64,000 nt of DNA from Alsobacter sp046349155 (lineage in GTDB: Bacteria > Pseudomonadota > Alphaproteobacteria > Rhizobiales > Beijerinckiaceae). The position numbers and the translations under genes are program-made. Position 1 is the first letter of the stretch, and each line of letters begins with the position of its first letter. The stretch covers positions 124,001-188,000 of the forward strand of contig JAXMCW010000002.1 in assembly GCA_046349155.1 (NCBI GenBank). The letters run 5' to 3'. A model generated the notes under the pieces. That model had not been told where the DNA came from. It saw only the letters and a list, made by a program, of their open reading frames with translations, and did no database searches. This document shows positions 47,520-57,027 of this stretch, piece by piece.

Positions 47520-48481
47520 GCGGCGCGAGAGACAGCGCGGTTCGCGGCTTCCCGCCGCCCGCAGCAGCCGCCTCGCTCTACCGGGGCGACGTGATGCACG
47601 CGCGGATGAAGCCTGTGCCGCATCGCTTCACCTACTCCGTGTTCAACCTCCTGATCGACCTCGGCCGCCTCGATGAGGCCAGCCGCTGTTCGCGATTGTT
47701 CTCCGTCAATCGCCGCAACCTCCTGAGCTTCCACGAGATTGATCACGGGCCACGCGACGGCGGCAGCCTGCTGGCCCATGCCCGGGGCCTTTTCGCGGAA
47801 GCCGGGGTGGACATCTCCGGGGGGCGCGTGCTGCTGCTCTGCTATCCGCGTCTCCTCGGCCTCGTCTTCAACCCGCTCTCGGTCTACTACGCCTATGGGG
47901 AAGACGGCGCGCTGGTGGGCGTGATCTACGAGGTCCGCAACACGTTCGGCGAGCACCACAGCTACGTCGCGCCGGTGGAGCCAGGCGAACTCAGCGCGGC
48001 GGGATTGCGCCAGGAGCGCGCCAAGCTCTTCTATGTCTCGCCGTTCAACGGCATGGCCATGCGCTACCTCTTCCGCCTGCGTCCGCCTACGGATGCGATC
48101 TCCGTCCGGATCCTGGAGACGGACGGCGAGGGCCCGCTGCTTGCCGCGACCTTCAAGGGAGAGCGCAAGCCCTTGACCACGCGTGAACTTCTGGCAGCAT
48201 TGGGGGCGGTCCCGTTGCTCACGGCGACCGTCGTCGCCGGGATCCACTGGGAAGCCCTGAAGCTCTGGCTGAAAGGGTTGAGGCTCGTCCCGCGCCCTGC
48301 GCCGCCTCCGGCCGTGAGCTTCGGCGATGGGTCCATCGCGCCGCGCCCGGCCTCGGTGCGGGCTGGACCCGCGCCGGTGGGGGTGACCCCGGGGCCTGCG
48401 ACGTCGTCCCCCTTCTCGTCTGGGAGCCTGAGCCAGCCATGGATCGACCCCCGTCCGCCGTTGCCGAGCCGGTCGCGCTGA
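47516..48481 (+). CDS. DUF1365 family protein
   Basis: The 321-residue protein is of the DUF1365 family (COG3496), nearly always encoded between COG2907 and a cyclopropane synthase. Motifs are SLYRGDVMHARMKPVPHRFTY, LLCYPRLLGLVFNPLSVYY, YEVRNTFGEHHSY and KLFYVSPFNGM. The last 60 residues are proline- and serine-rich and poorly conserved; they overlap the cfa gene by 43 bp. Biochemical function is unknown; context implies membrane fatty-acid modification. Confidence 0.9.
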   Translation: MSGARDSAVRGFPPPAAAASLYRGDVMHARMKPVPHRFTYSVFNLLIDLGRLDEASRCSRLFSVNRRNLLSFHEIDHGPRDGGSLLAHARGLFAEAGVDISGGRVLLLCYPRLLGLVFNPLSVYYAYGEDGALVGVIYEVRNTFGEHHSYVAPVEPGELSAAGLRQERAKLFYVSPFNGMAMRYLFRLRPPTDAISVRILETDGEGPLLAATFKGERKPLTTRELLAALGAVPLLTATVVAGIHWEALKLWLKGLRLVPRPAPPPAVSFGDGSIAPRPASVRAGPAPVGVTPGPATSSPFSSGSLSQPWIDPRPPLPSRSR

Positions 48482-49710
48482 CCCACGCCACGGTTTCACG
48501 CCACGTCGCCGACCTTCCCTTCGCGGCCCGCAAGGCGATGGAGTTTGCGACCCGCATCCGCATCGGCTCGCTCACGGTGACGCTGCCGGACGGTCGCGTC
48601 TTCCTGTTCCGCGGGGAGAAGAGCGGCCCGGACGCCGAGCTCATCGTGCACGACCTCGCCTTCGCCCGGCGCTTCGCCGATGGTGGCGACGTCGGCATCG
48701 CCGAGGCCTATCTGCGAGGGGAGTGGGAGACTCCCAACCTCACGCACTTCCTGGAGTTGTTCTGCGCCAACCACGAGCTCATCGCCAGCATGCTCGACGG
48801 CAAGCCGCTGATGCGCGCCTGGCAGCTTTTCCGCCACTGGTTGAACCGGAACACAAAGGCGGGATCCCGGCGCAATATCCATGCGCATTACGACCTGGGG
48901 AATCGCTTCTACGAGCAATGGCTCGACGGGACGATGACGTATTCCGCCGCTCTCTTCGACGAGGCGACCCCGGTCGACCAGGCCGCCGACGACGACCTCG
49001 CCAAGGGGCAACTGCGCAAGTACGGCGCGCTGGCCGAGAAGACCATGATCGGCCCGGGCCACCACGTACTGGAGATCGGCTGTGGCTGGGGCGGCTTCGC
49101 CGAATACGCCGCCAAGACGATCGGCTGCAAGGTCACGGGGCTGACGATCTCCCAGGAGCAGTACGACTACGCGCGCAAGCGGATGTTCGAGCAGGGCCTG
49201 AACGAGAAGGTCGAGATCAAGTTCCAGGACTACCGGGACGAGAAGGGCGTCTATGACCGCATCGCCTCGATCGAGATGTTCGAGGCGGTGGGTGAGCGCT
49301 ACTGGCCCGTTTACTTCGAGCAACTGGCGCAGCGGCTGCAGCCGGGCGGCGTGGCCGGGCTGCAGGTGATCACCATCCAGGACCGCTTCTTCGACACGTA
49401 CCGGCGCGAGATGGACTTCATCCGTCGCTATATCTTCCCCGGCGGGATGCTGCCCTCGCCCGGGATCATGAAGACCCTGGGCGAGCGCTTCGGGCTCGCG
49501 CTGCACCACGAGCGCGTGTTCGGTCTCGACTATGCCGAGACGTTGGCGGAATGGCGCAACCGGTTCCGTGCGGCCTGGCCGAACCTCGTCCCGCTCGGGT
49601 TCGACGAACGCTTCCGGCGCATGTGGGAATACTACCTCGCCTATTGCGAGGCCGGCTTCCGCTCCGGCAACATCGACGTGCGCCACCTCGTCTACGCCAA
49701 GCCCGGCTGA
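48439..49710 (+). CDS. cfa: Cyclopropane-fatty-acyl-phospholipid synthase family methyltransferase
   Basis: The 423-residue SAM-dependent enzyme acts on unsaturated acyl chains of membrane phospholipids. It has the Cfa signatures NIHAHYDLGNRFYEQWLD, MTYSAALF, SAM motif I VLEIGCGWGGFAEYAA, LTISQEQYDYA and IEMFEAVGERYW. FIRRYIFPGGMLPS lies near the end. It could form cyclopropane rings, or methylate acyl chains as in the furan fatty-acid route of Rhodobacter. The neighbours (COG2907, DUF1365) and sigma-E promoter favour an oxidative-stress role. Confidence 0.92.
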   Translation: MDRPPSAVAEPVALTHATVSRHVADLPFAARKAMEFATRIRIGSLTVTLPDGRVFLFRGEKSGPDAELIVHDLAFARRFADGGDVGIAEAYLRGEWETPNLTHFLELFCANHELIASMLDGKPLMRAWQLFRHWLNRNTKAGSRRNIHAHYDLGNRFYEQWLDGTMTYSAALFDEATPVDQAADDDLAKGQLRKYGALAEKTMIGPGHHVLEIGCGWGGFAEYAAKTIGCKVTGLTISQEQYDYARKRMFEQGLNEKVEIKFQDYRDEKGVYDRIASIEMFEAVGERYWPVYFEQLAQRLQPGGVAGLQVITIQDRFFDTYRREMDFIRRYIFPGGMLPSPGIMKTLGERFGLALHHERVFGLDYAETLAEWRNRFRAAWPNLVPLGFDERFRRMWEYYLAYCEAGFRSGNIDVRHLVYAKPG

Positions 49711-49712
49711 CC

Positions 49713-51071
49713 ATGGCGCAACCACCGGCGCGCTCCGCGTCCCCCGGCGCGGAGCCCACGGCGGGCATCCTGCTCGCCTATGGCCTGGCGGCCTTTCCCC
49801 TCGCCTTCCTGACCCTGCCCTTCTACGTGCTGGTTCCCGCGTTCTATGCGCAGGCGCTGGCCTTGCCCATCGCGGCCGTGGGCCAGGTCCTGCTGGCCGT
49901 GCGCGTCATCGACGCGCTGTCGGACCCGCTCGTGGGTGCGCTCGCCGACCGGACCTCGACCCGCTGGGGCCGCCGTCGCCTGTGGCTCGTCGCGGCGACG
50001 CCGCCCGTGGCCCTCGCGGCATGGGAGGTCTTCGTTCCGCCCGCGGGGGCGGGCCTCGCGCATCTCGCGCTGTGGGGCACGCTGCTCTCGCTCGGCTGGA
50101 CGGCGCTGCTGATCCCTTACACGGCCCTCGGCGCGGAGCTGTCGCGCTCCTATGCGGGGCGCAACAGGGTGACGGCGTACCGGGAAGCGTTCACGGTCAC
50201 CGGGACGCTGGCCGCCCTCTCCACCCCGGCCCTGCTGCCTGCGCTCGGCGTCTCCGGGGATGCCGCGGTGCTGAAGGTTTTCGCCGCGGTGGTGGCGGTG
50301 GGCCTGCCGGTCGCCATCCTGGTCGCGGCATGGCGCGTCCCCGAGCCGAAGGAGCGCTCCACGGAGCGGATCTCGCTCGTCGCCGGCCTGGGCCACATGG
50401 CAGGCAACCAGCCGTTCCGACGCCTGCTGGTGGCCTTCGCCGTGAACGGCCTGGCCAACGGCCTGCCCGCCACCCTGTTCCTCTTCTTCGTGCAGAACCG
50501 CCTCGCGGCGCCGGACGCCGCCGGCCCGCTGCTGGTGCTCTATTTCGTCTGCGGCATCGCGGGAGTGCCGCTCTGGCTGGCCATTGCCCGCCGGACGACG
50601 AAGCACAGGGCCTGGTGCCTGGGCATGCTGCTCGCCTGCGTCGCCTTCGTCGGGGCCCCGTTCCTGGGCCCCGGCGACGTGTGGGCCTTCGCCGTCGTCG
50701 TCGTGGTGACAGGCTTCGCCCTCGGGGCCGACGTGATCCTGCCCGCCTCGATCCAGGCCGACGTGATCGACGTGGACACGGCGGCGACGGGCGAAGAACG
50801 CGCCGGGCTCTACCTGTCCATCTGGGCGCTGGCCACCAAGTTGGCGCTGGCCGGCGCGGTGGGGGTCGCCTTCCCCGTCCTCGGCGCGTTCGGCTTCGAC
50901 CCTGCCGCAGGCCGTCTCGAGCCGGCCGGGCTGCAGGCGCTGGCGCTGCTCTATGCCGGGCTCCCTGTGATCCTGAAACTCGGGGCCGTCGCCGCCATGT
51001 GGCGTTTCCCGCTGGACGAGGCCCGTCAGGCGGAACTCCGGCGGATCATCGACGCGAGGCGGGAGACGTAG
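49713..51071 (+). CDS. MFS transporter of the GPH (MelB-like) family
   Basis: The 452-residue, roughly 12-helix membrane carrier has the family motifs DALSDPLVGALADRTSTRWGRRR in two elements and PYTALGAELS. The central loop RVPEPKERSTERIS precedes the second half. DVILPASIQADVIDVD is typical of COG2211 proteins. It begins 2 bp after cfa, so it is the fifth gene of the stress operon. A COG2211 gene is also part of the Rhodobacter sigma-E regulon. The transported solute is unknown. Confidence 0.88.
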   Translation: MAQPPARSASPGAEPTAGILLAYGLAAFPLAFLTLPFYVLVPAFYAQALALPIAAVGQVLLAVRVIDALSDPLVGALADRTSTRWGRRRLWLVAATPPVALAAWEVFVPPAGAGLAHLALWGTLLSLGWTALLIPYTALGAELSRSYAGRNRVTAYREAFTVTGTLAALSTPALLPALGVSGDAAVLKVFAAVVAVGLPVAILVAAWRVPEPKERSTERISLVAGLGHMAGNQPFRRLLVAFAVNGLANGLPATLFLFFVQNRLAAPDAAGPLLVLYFVCGIAGVPLWLAIARRTTKHRAWCLGMLLACVAFVGAPFLGPGDVWAFAVVVVVTGFALGADVILPASIQADVIDVDTAATGEERAGLYLSIWALATKLALAGAVGVAFPVLGAFGFDPAAGRLEPAGLQALALLYAGLPVILKLGAVAAMWRFPLDEARQAELRRIIDARRET

Positions 51072-51126
51072 CGGCTCCACGCCGGGGACGGGGCCGGCTT
51101 CGCGCCACCCGCGCTGACGCGACGGT

Positions 51127-51909
51127 TCAGACGCGCCCGAGCGCGCGGCCGACCAGGGGGAAATACAATCGGTATGGCAGCAGGTTGAGCGCCTTCAGCA
51201 GCCAGGCCATGCGGCGCGGGAAGGCGATCTCGAAACCGCCCTTGGCAAAGCCGTCGCAGATGCGCCGCGCGGCGTCATCGGCCGGGATGAGGAACGGCAT
51301 GGGGAAGTCGTTCTTGGCGGTGAGCGGCGTGCCCACGAAGCCCGGGCAGACGACCTGCATCGTGATCCCCGCATGGACCAGCGAGAAGCGCAGGCTGGCG
51401 CACATGTTGATCAGCGCAGCCTTGCTCGGGCCGTAGGCCGCGGACTTCGGCAGCCCGCCATAGCCGGCGACCGAGGCGTTGACCGCCACCTGCCCCTTGC
51501 CGCGGGCCTTCATCACCTTGAGCACGGGCTCGAGACAGTTTGCTACGCCGCCAATGTTGATGTCGAAGGTGCGCTTCACCAGTTCGGCGTCGAAATCGAC
51601 GCCCTTGTCGGGGAAATACGTGCCGGCGTTGAGAAAGGCCAGCGCCAAAGGGCCGTGCCGCTCCTGCATGCCGAATACGATTCCCGCGATCCCCGACGCA
51701 TCGGTCACGTCGCCGGTTTCGATCACGATCCGCCCCGCCGCGGCGGGATCGGCGGCGAGGGCCTGCAGCTCGGCCTCGCGCCGCGCCGTCGCCACCACCG
51801 TGAAGCCACGTCGGGCGAGTTCCAGGGCGACGGCACGGCCGATTCCCGAACTCGCGCCCGTCACCCAGGCGACGCCGTCGCCCGGCGTGGCGCGGTACTC
51901 GGTGCTCAT
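51127..51909 (-). CDS. SDR family oxidoreductase (COG0300 type)
   Basis: The 260-residue short-chain dehydrogenase has the nucleotide site VTGASSGIGRA, the LNAG segment and the catalytic triad NASVAG serine with YGPSK (Tyr, Lys). The C-terminal region is longer than average and ends with hydrophobic LLKALNLLPYRLYFPLVG, suggesting membrane association. It lies 16 bp after chrR on the same strand, so both are driven by the sigma-E promoter at 52635-52665. The substrate is unknown, possibly a lipid-derived carbonyl. Confidence 0.9.
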   Translation of the reverse strand: MSTEYRATPGDGVAWVTGASSGIGRAVALELARRGFTVVATARREAELQALAADPAAAGRIVIETGDVTDASGIAGIVFGMQERHGPLALAFLNAGTYFPDKGVDFDAELVKRTFDINIGGVANCLEPVLKVMKARGKGQVAVNASVAGYGGLPKSAAYGPSKAALINMCASLRFSLVHAGITMQVVCPGFVGTPLTAKNDFPMPFLIPADDAARRICDGFAKGGFEIAFPRRMAWLLKALNLLPYRLYFPLVGRALGRV

Positions 51910-51925
51910 GGCGGGCGACCGGCCG

Positions 51926-52582
51926 TCAGTGGCCGAAGAAGCGCTGGACGATGCGGCCCACGGGTCCGGTCAGGCGCAGGGGAGCGTCGATCACGGCGAA
52001 GCAGATGCAATCCTCGTCGTCATCGGCGCGCGGATGATGATCGAGCTCGGCATCTGCGATGGCGATGTCGCCACGGCGGTAGTGCCCCGTGGGATCGGAG
52101 AAGCCGCCGCGCAGCACGAGCGTGACCTCGGAGCCCTCGTGGGTGTGGGACGGCATGACCCGACCGGGATTGATCCAATAGAGCTTCGCCTCCCCGCCAT
52201 CGGCCTGGGAGAGTTCGAATTCCTTGATGCCTGGCAGGCGGCGGCGCCACTGGAGGTCGGTTACCTTCTTGCCGAGCAATTGGCTGAGCGGCGCCGGCAC
52301 AATGGGGCACTTGATCGCCGCAGCCGCCGGTTCTGCCGCGCAATGGTCGAAGATCGCCGCCAGCTTGGCGTCGCGATCCCGCACCGGGCCCGCCGGAACC
52401 TCGCACATCGCCTTTCCGCACATGTCTTCCATGGCGGACACGAAGGCCCGGTTCTCAGGCTTGATGGCCAGATGCGTCGCCACCAGGCACTGCAGCGGCG
52501 CGGACAGTGTCCCTGCGGCGTAGCAGGCCATCAGTTCGTCCAGCGGGCGCGCCGGCGGGTTGATGAGCGATGGCGAGGTCAA
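51926..52582 (-). CDS. chrR: ChrR-family anti-sigma factor
   Basis: The 218-residue protein has an N-terminal anti-sigma domain (LDELMACYAAGTLSAPLQCLVATHL) and a C-terminal cupin domain with HTHEGSEVTLVL and LDHHP zinc ligands. In Rhodobacter, ChrR holds RpoE inactive until singlet oxygen appears. Here the N-terminal zinc site is eroded: the CxxC after the histidine reads HLAIKPENR, so both cysteines are missing. The start is taken as TTG 52582, preceded by GGAAGG at a 7-bp distance; no ATG is suitably placed. The gene carries its own TGATCC-N18-TA promoter. The cognate sigma gene is not adjacent. Confidence 0.88.
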   Translation of the reverse strand: MTSPSLINPPARPLDELMACYAAGTLSAPLQCLVATHLAIKPENRAFVSAMEDMCGKAMCEVPAGPVRDRDAKLAAIFDHCAAEPAAAAIKCPIVPAPLSQLLGKKVTDLQWRRRLPGIKEFELSQADGGEAKLYWINPGRVMPSHTHEGSEVTLVLRGGFSDPTGHYRRGDIAIADAELDHHPRADDDEDCICFAVIDAPLRLTGPVGRIVQRFFGH

Positions 52583-52634
52583 TGGCAGCCTTCCCCGAAC
52601 AAGCGGATGTGCGGTCGCATAAGCGTATTCATCA

Positions 52635-52665
52635 AGGCCTACGCAGTTGCAAGTCGGACGGATCA
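52635..52665 (-). promoter_or_regulatory. Sigma-E (RpoE/ChrR, ECF11) promoter upstream of chrR
   Basis: On the minus strand TGATCC (52665-52660) is followed by 18 bases and TAGGCCT (from 52641). The -35 and spacing equal those of the phr promoter; the -10 is weaker than TAAGC. It would transcribe chrR and the SDR gene with a leader of about 45 nt. Confidence 0.68.
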
Positions 52666-52836
52666 CCGCAGTGACCGGATTGTACGTATTCAACCTGATG
52701 AATCCGTTTCCACCCTGCGCCGGGGCGCGTCGATGCGACGCCGGCGCGCCGGCCACGCGCTCCCCGCGGCGCTCCACAAGGCCATTTCCTCCGGGCTTCG
52801 GCTTGTTCTAGGGTCGCCGCGACGAAAGGGAATCCC

Positions 52837-53547
52837 ATGCCCACCGAACTTCTGTTCCGCGACGACGCCTACCGGACCTCCTGCGACGCTAAGATTCTGG
52901 AGGTGAACGAGCGCGGGGGAATCGTGCTGGACCGGACGGTGTTCTACGCCACCGGCGGAGGCCAGCCCGGGGACAAAGGCGAACTGGTCCTGGCGTCGGG
53001 CGGCCGCATTCCCATCGCCACGACGGTCTATGGCGAGGACAAGGCCACCGTGGTCCACGTACCGGCCGAAGGCGCGCCCCTGCCCGCCCCGGGCGATGCG
53101 GTGACGGCCACGATCGACTGGGAGGTCCGCTTCGCGCGCATGCGGGTCCACACCGCCCTGCACCTCCTCACCACGGTGCTGCCCTATCCCGTGACGGGCG
53201 GCGCGATCGGCGACGGCGAGGGTCGGCTGGACTTCGACATTCCCGACGCGATCGAGAAGGAAGCGGTCACCGCCGCGCTGTCCCAAGCCATCGCCGCCCA
53301 TGCCGACGTGTCCGCCCGCTGGATCACCGATGCGGAGCTGGAGGCGAACCCGGGCCTGGTCAAGACGATGTCGGTGAAGCCCCCGATGGGAAGCGGCCGC
53401 GTTCGCCTCGTCGAGATCGCGGGGCTCGACCTGCAGCCCTGCGGCGGCACCCATGTGCGCAACACCCGCGAGATCGGGACCGTGCAGGTCACCGGCATCG
53501 AGAAGAAGGGCAAGCTGAACCGGCGCGTGCGGATCGCGCTGGCCTGA
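52837..53547 (+). CDS. alaX: Alanyl-tRNA editing protein (AlaX)
   Basis: The 236-residue free-standing relative of the AlaRS editing domain hydrolyses mischarged Ser- or Gly-tRNA-Ala. Zinc ligands are in RVHTALHLL (His105, His109) and PCGGTHVRNT (about 204-209). The ATGGGQPGD loop and the C-terminal IEKKGKLNRRVRI are also AlaX-like. It lacks the C-terminal extension of AlaX-L. It is divergent from chrR; no operon partner is clear, and sseA follows after 48 bp. Confidence 0.92.
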   Translation: MPTELLFRDDAYRTSCDAKILEVNERGGIVLDRTVFYATGGGQPGDKGELVLASGGRIPIATTVYGEDKATVVHVPAEGAPLPAPGDAVTATIDWEVRFARMRVHTALHLLTTVLPYPVTGGAIGDGEGRLDFDIPDAIEKEAVTAALSQAIAAHADVSARWITDAELEANPGLVKTMSVKPPMGSGRVRLVEIAGLDLQPCGGTHVRNTREIGTVQVTGIEKKGKLNRRVRIALA

Positions 53548-53595
53548 CGCGCCCCATCCCCCGGCCCGCTGGCGGGCCGCAACCCAGGACCCCCC

Positions 53596-54447
53596 ATGAG
53601 CCTGCAATTCGTGACCACCGACTGGCTGGCCGACCATCTGGACGCGCCCGACATCGTCGTCGTCGACGGATCGTGGTACCTGCCAACGCAGAACCGCGAC
53701 GCCAAGGCCGAGTACGCGGCGGGACATGTCCCCGGCGCGGTGCATTTCGACATCGACGAGATCGCCGACGCGACGTCCGGGCTGCCGCACATGCTGCCAC
53801 GGCCGGACGACTTCGCCCGTCACATGGGGCGGCTCGGCGTCGGCGACGGCATGCGCGTGGTCGTCTATGACGGCGCAGGCCTCTTTTCCGCGCCACGCGT
53901 CGCCTGGACGCTGAAGGTCTACGGGGCGCAGGACGTCGCGATCCTCGCCGGCGGATCGCCCAAGTGGCGGGCCGAGGAGTTGCCCTGGACCGACGAGCCG
54001 GCGCAGCGCCGGCCCGCGACCTTCACGGCGCGCTTCGACCACGGCATGGTCGCCGGAATGGACGACGTGGCGCGCGCCATCGAGACGGGCGCGGCGCAGG
54101 TGCTGGACGCACGGCCCGCCGACCGCTTCCGCGGCGAAGCGCCCGAACCCCGCCCCGGCGTCCGATCCGGCCATATTCCCGGCAGCCTGAACCTGCCCTT
54201 CACCGCCGTGCTCGCCCAGGGGACCCTGCGGCCCCCGGCCGAGATCGAGCGGGCCTTGCGCGAGGCCGGCGTGGACCCCGACAAGCCGATCATCACGAGT
54301 TGCGGTTCAGGCGTCTCGGCTGCCATCCTGGCCGCAGCGCTCGACAGCATCGGCCGTCCGGTGAAGGCCATCTATGACGGCTCCTGGGCCGAATGGGGCT
54401 CGAGCGACCGGCCGATCGAGACGGGACCCGCCAAGACCAAGGGCTGA
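53596..54447 (+). CDS. sseA: 3-mercaptopyruvate sulfurtransferase
   Basis: The 283-residue protein has two rhodanese domains. The first (about 1-145) begins FVTTDWLADHLDAPDIVVVDGSWY in two elements and is inactive. The second has the active cysteine C236 in ITSCGSGVSAAIL, a CG[ST]GV[ST]A loop typical of mercaptopyruvate rather than thiosulfate sulfurtransferase. It transfers sulfur from 3-mercaptopyruvate to thiol acceptors or cyanide. It is followed by a convergent membrane gene. Confidence 0.93.
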   Translation: MSLQFVTTDWLADHLDAPDIVVVDGSWYLPTQNRDAKAEYAAGHVPGAVHFDIDEIADATSGLPHMLPRPDDFARHMGRLGVGDGMRVVVYDGAGLFSAPRVAWTLKVYGAQDVAILAGGSPKWRAEELPWTDEPAQRRPATFTARFDHGMVAGMDDVARAIETGAAQVLDARPADRFRGEAPEPRPGVRSGHIPGSLNLPFTAVLAQGTLRPPAEIERALREAGVDPDKPIITSCGSGVSAAILAAALDSIGRPVKAIYDGSWAEWGSSDRPIETGPAKTKG

Positions 54448-54537
54448 CCGGGAGGCCGGAGCGTCACGCAAAGAGCTGCGTTCCCCGCCGCGACGGCTTG
54501 CGTCGGACGGGATCGCTCCGCCCGCCCCGACCCAGCG

Positions 54538-55029
54538 TCAGGAAGCGGCAGGGGCGAAGGCCCTCCAGGCCAGCCACAGCGCGAGGAGCGCCTCGGCGAT
54601 GAGGATCGGGCCGACGGCCCGGTCGATGCCGATCGCTGTCAATCCCGTCGCAGCACCGTTGAAGACCAACCCGGAACAGGGGCAATCGCCGCGGAAGGTT
54701 GCCGCCTGCGTGAGCGGGACGGCCCACAGCACCTGAAACACCCCGGCGCCGACCGCCGGGAGCAGCAGGGCGCGCGGGACAAGCGACCGCCGCGCCACGG
54801 CCAGCGCGACGGCGCCGACCGCGAAGAAAGGCAGCGACATCAGGGTGCCCGCGGCGAGCGGCCCGGTCAGGCAGAGCCGGCAATCCACCAGCAGGCTCGC
54901 CAGCAGGGCCACCAGGGCACCGGCCACGACGGCGCTCGACCCTAGGACGGCGGCGCGGCGGCCCGACGCCCAGAGGGCGGCCGCAACCACGCAGAGGCCG
55001 AGCACGAAGAGCAGGATCAGGCGAAGCAC
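54538..55029 (-). CDS. Hypothetical membrane protein with cysteine pairs
   Basis: The 163-residue protein has about five hydrophobic segments, and the N-terminus is a membrane helix. It carries two cysteine clusters outside helices, DCRLC near residue 50 and GDCPC near 115. These could form disulfides or bind metal at the periplasmic face. No family is recognised. It lies 19 bp after the start of the aap gene block on the same strand (downstream of aapP), so it could be the tail of that operon. Confidence 0.55.
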   Translation of the reverse strand: MLRLILLFVLGLCVVAAALWASGRRAAVLGSSAVVAGALVALLASLLVDCRLCLTGPLAAGTLMSLPFFAVGAVALAVARRSLVPRALLLPAVGAGVFQVLWAVPLTQAATFRGDCPCSGLVFNGAATGLTAIGIDRAVGPILIAEALLALWLAWRAFAPAAS

Positions 55030-55048
55030 GGGCGTCGCCCGGCCGAAG

Positions 55049-55825
<777 letters not shown>

Positions 55826-55835
55826 CGGGGATCCC

Positions 55836-57017
55836 TCACCTCTTGTCCGCCCGGGCGAGCCGGGCCTCGACGCCACGCGCGTAGCGCGACATCGCGTAGC
55901 AGCAGCAGAAATAGAAGATGGCGGCGTAGACGTAGCCCGTGGTGCTGACCGTGGGCGCGGCCCATTGCGGGTCGATGCGGGCGGCCTCGATCGTCTTCAG
56001 GAAGTCGAAGATGCCCACGATCACGACGAGCGTCGTGTCCTTGAACAGGCCGATATTGGTGTTGACGATGTTGGGGATCGTCACCTTGAGCGCCTGCGGA
56101 AGGATGATGAGGCGCATCATCTGGCCATAGGGCAGCCCCAGCGCCATGGCGCCCTCGTACTGTCCCTTCGGAAGCGCCTGCAGGCCGGCGCGCACCACCT
56201 CGGCCATGTAGGCGGAGGCGAAGAGCGCGATGCCGATCAGGGCGCGCAGGAGCTTGTCGGGCTGCCACTGGTCCGGCACGAAGAGCGGCAGCATGTTGCT
56301 CGCCATGAAGAGCACGGTGATCAGCGGCACGCCGCGGACGAACTCGATAAAGACCACGCTCAGCAGCCGCGCCGCCGGCATGGACGAGCGCCGGCCCAGG
56401 GCGAGGATGATGCCGAAGGGCAGCGAGACCACGATGCCCACGACCGAGCAGACGATGCTGACGAGGATGCCGCCCCACAGGTTGGTGCCGACATAGGGCA
56501 GGCCCAGGGCCGGCTGCCCGACCAGCAGGATGTAGGACACGATCGGCAGGACGATGAAGAAGAAGAGCCCGCCAATGTCCTTGCGCGGCGCCTTCAGCCA
56601 CAGCATCCAGACCACGCCGACGGCGAGCAGCGCGAAGAAGATGTTGACCCGCCAGCGCTCGGGGATCGGGTACGAGCCATAGGTGAAGTAGGCGGCGCGG
56701 TCCCAGATGAAGGGCCAGCAGGCTCCCACCACCGGGCGCTGCTCGGTGATGATGCAGGCCTCGCGGTTGGAGCCCGTCCACACCGCGTCGATGAACAGGA
56801 AGCGGATCAGCCCCGGGATCGTCCAGACCAGCACGGCCAGGATGACGAGGGTGAGGATGATGTTGAGCGGGCCGGTGAAGAGGTGCTCCTTCACCCAGGC
56901 CACGGGGCCGGACACGGACGAGGGCGGCGGCGAGGGCGCCACTGTCGCCGAACGAACGAAGGAGGCCGGCTCGTCGCGGCGGGGAATGGCGGAGTGGGGA
57001 AAATCGGTTGCGGTCAT
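55836..57017 (-). CDS. aapM: General L-amino acid ABC transporter permease AapM
   Basis: The 393-residue permease has an N-terminal extension and about eight membrane segments, as in AapM of Rhizobium. The HisM/GlnP-type core includes FIEFVRGVPLITVLFMASNML, FASAYMAEVVRAGLQALPKGQYE (EAA region, in two elements) and PQALKVTIPNIVNTNIGLFKDT in adjoining parts. It lies 10 bp from both neighbours. It pairs with AapQ to form the pore. Confidence 0.95.
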   Translation of the reverse strand: MTATDFPHSAIPRRDEPASFVRSATVAPSPPPSSVSGPVAWVKEHLFTGPLNIILTLVILAVLVWTIPGLIRFLFIDAVWTGSNREACIITEQRPVVGACWPFIWDRAAYFTYGSYPIPERWRVNIFFALLAVGVVWMLWLKAPRKDIGGLFFFIVLPIVSYILLVGQPALGLPYVGTNLWGGILVSIVCSVVGIVVSLPFGIILALGRRSSMPAARLLSVVFIEFVRGVPLITVLFMASNMLPLFVPDQWQPDKLLRALIGIALFASAYMAEVVRAGLQALPKGQYEGAMALGLPYGQMMRLIILPQALKVTIPNIVNTNIGLFKDTTLVVIVGIFDFLKTIEAARIDPQWAAPTVSTTGYVYAAIFYFCCCYAMSRYARGVEARLARADKR

Positions 57018-57027
57018 GCTCGCATCC

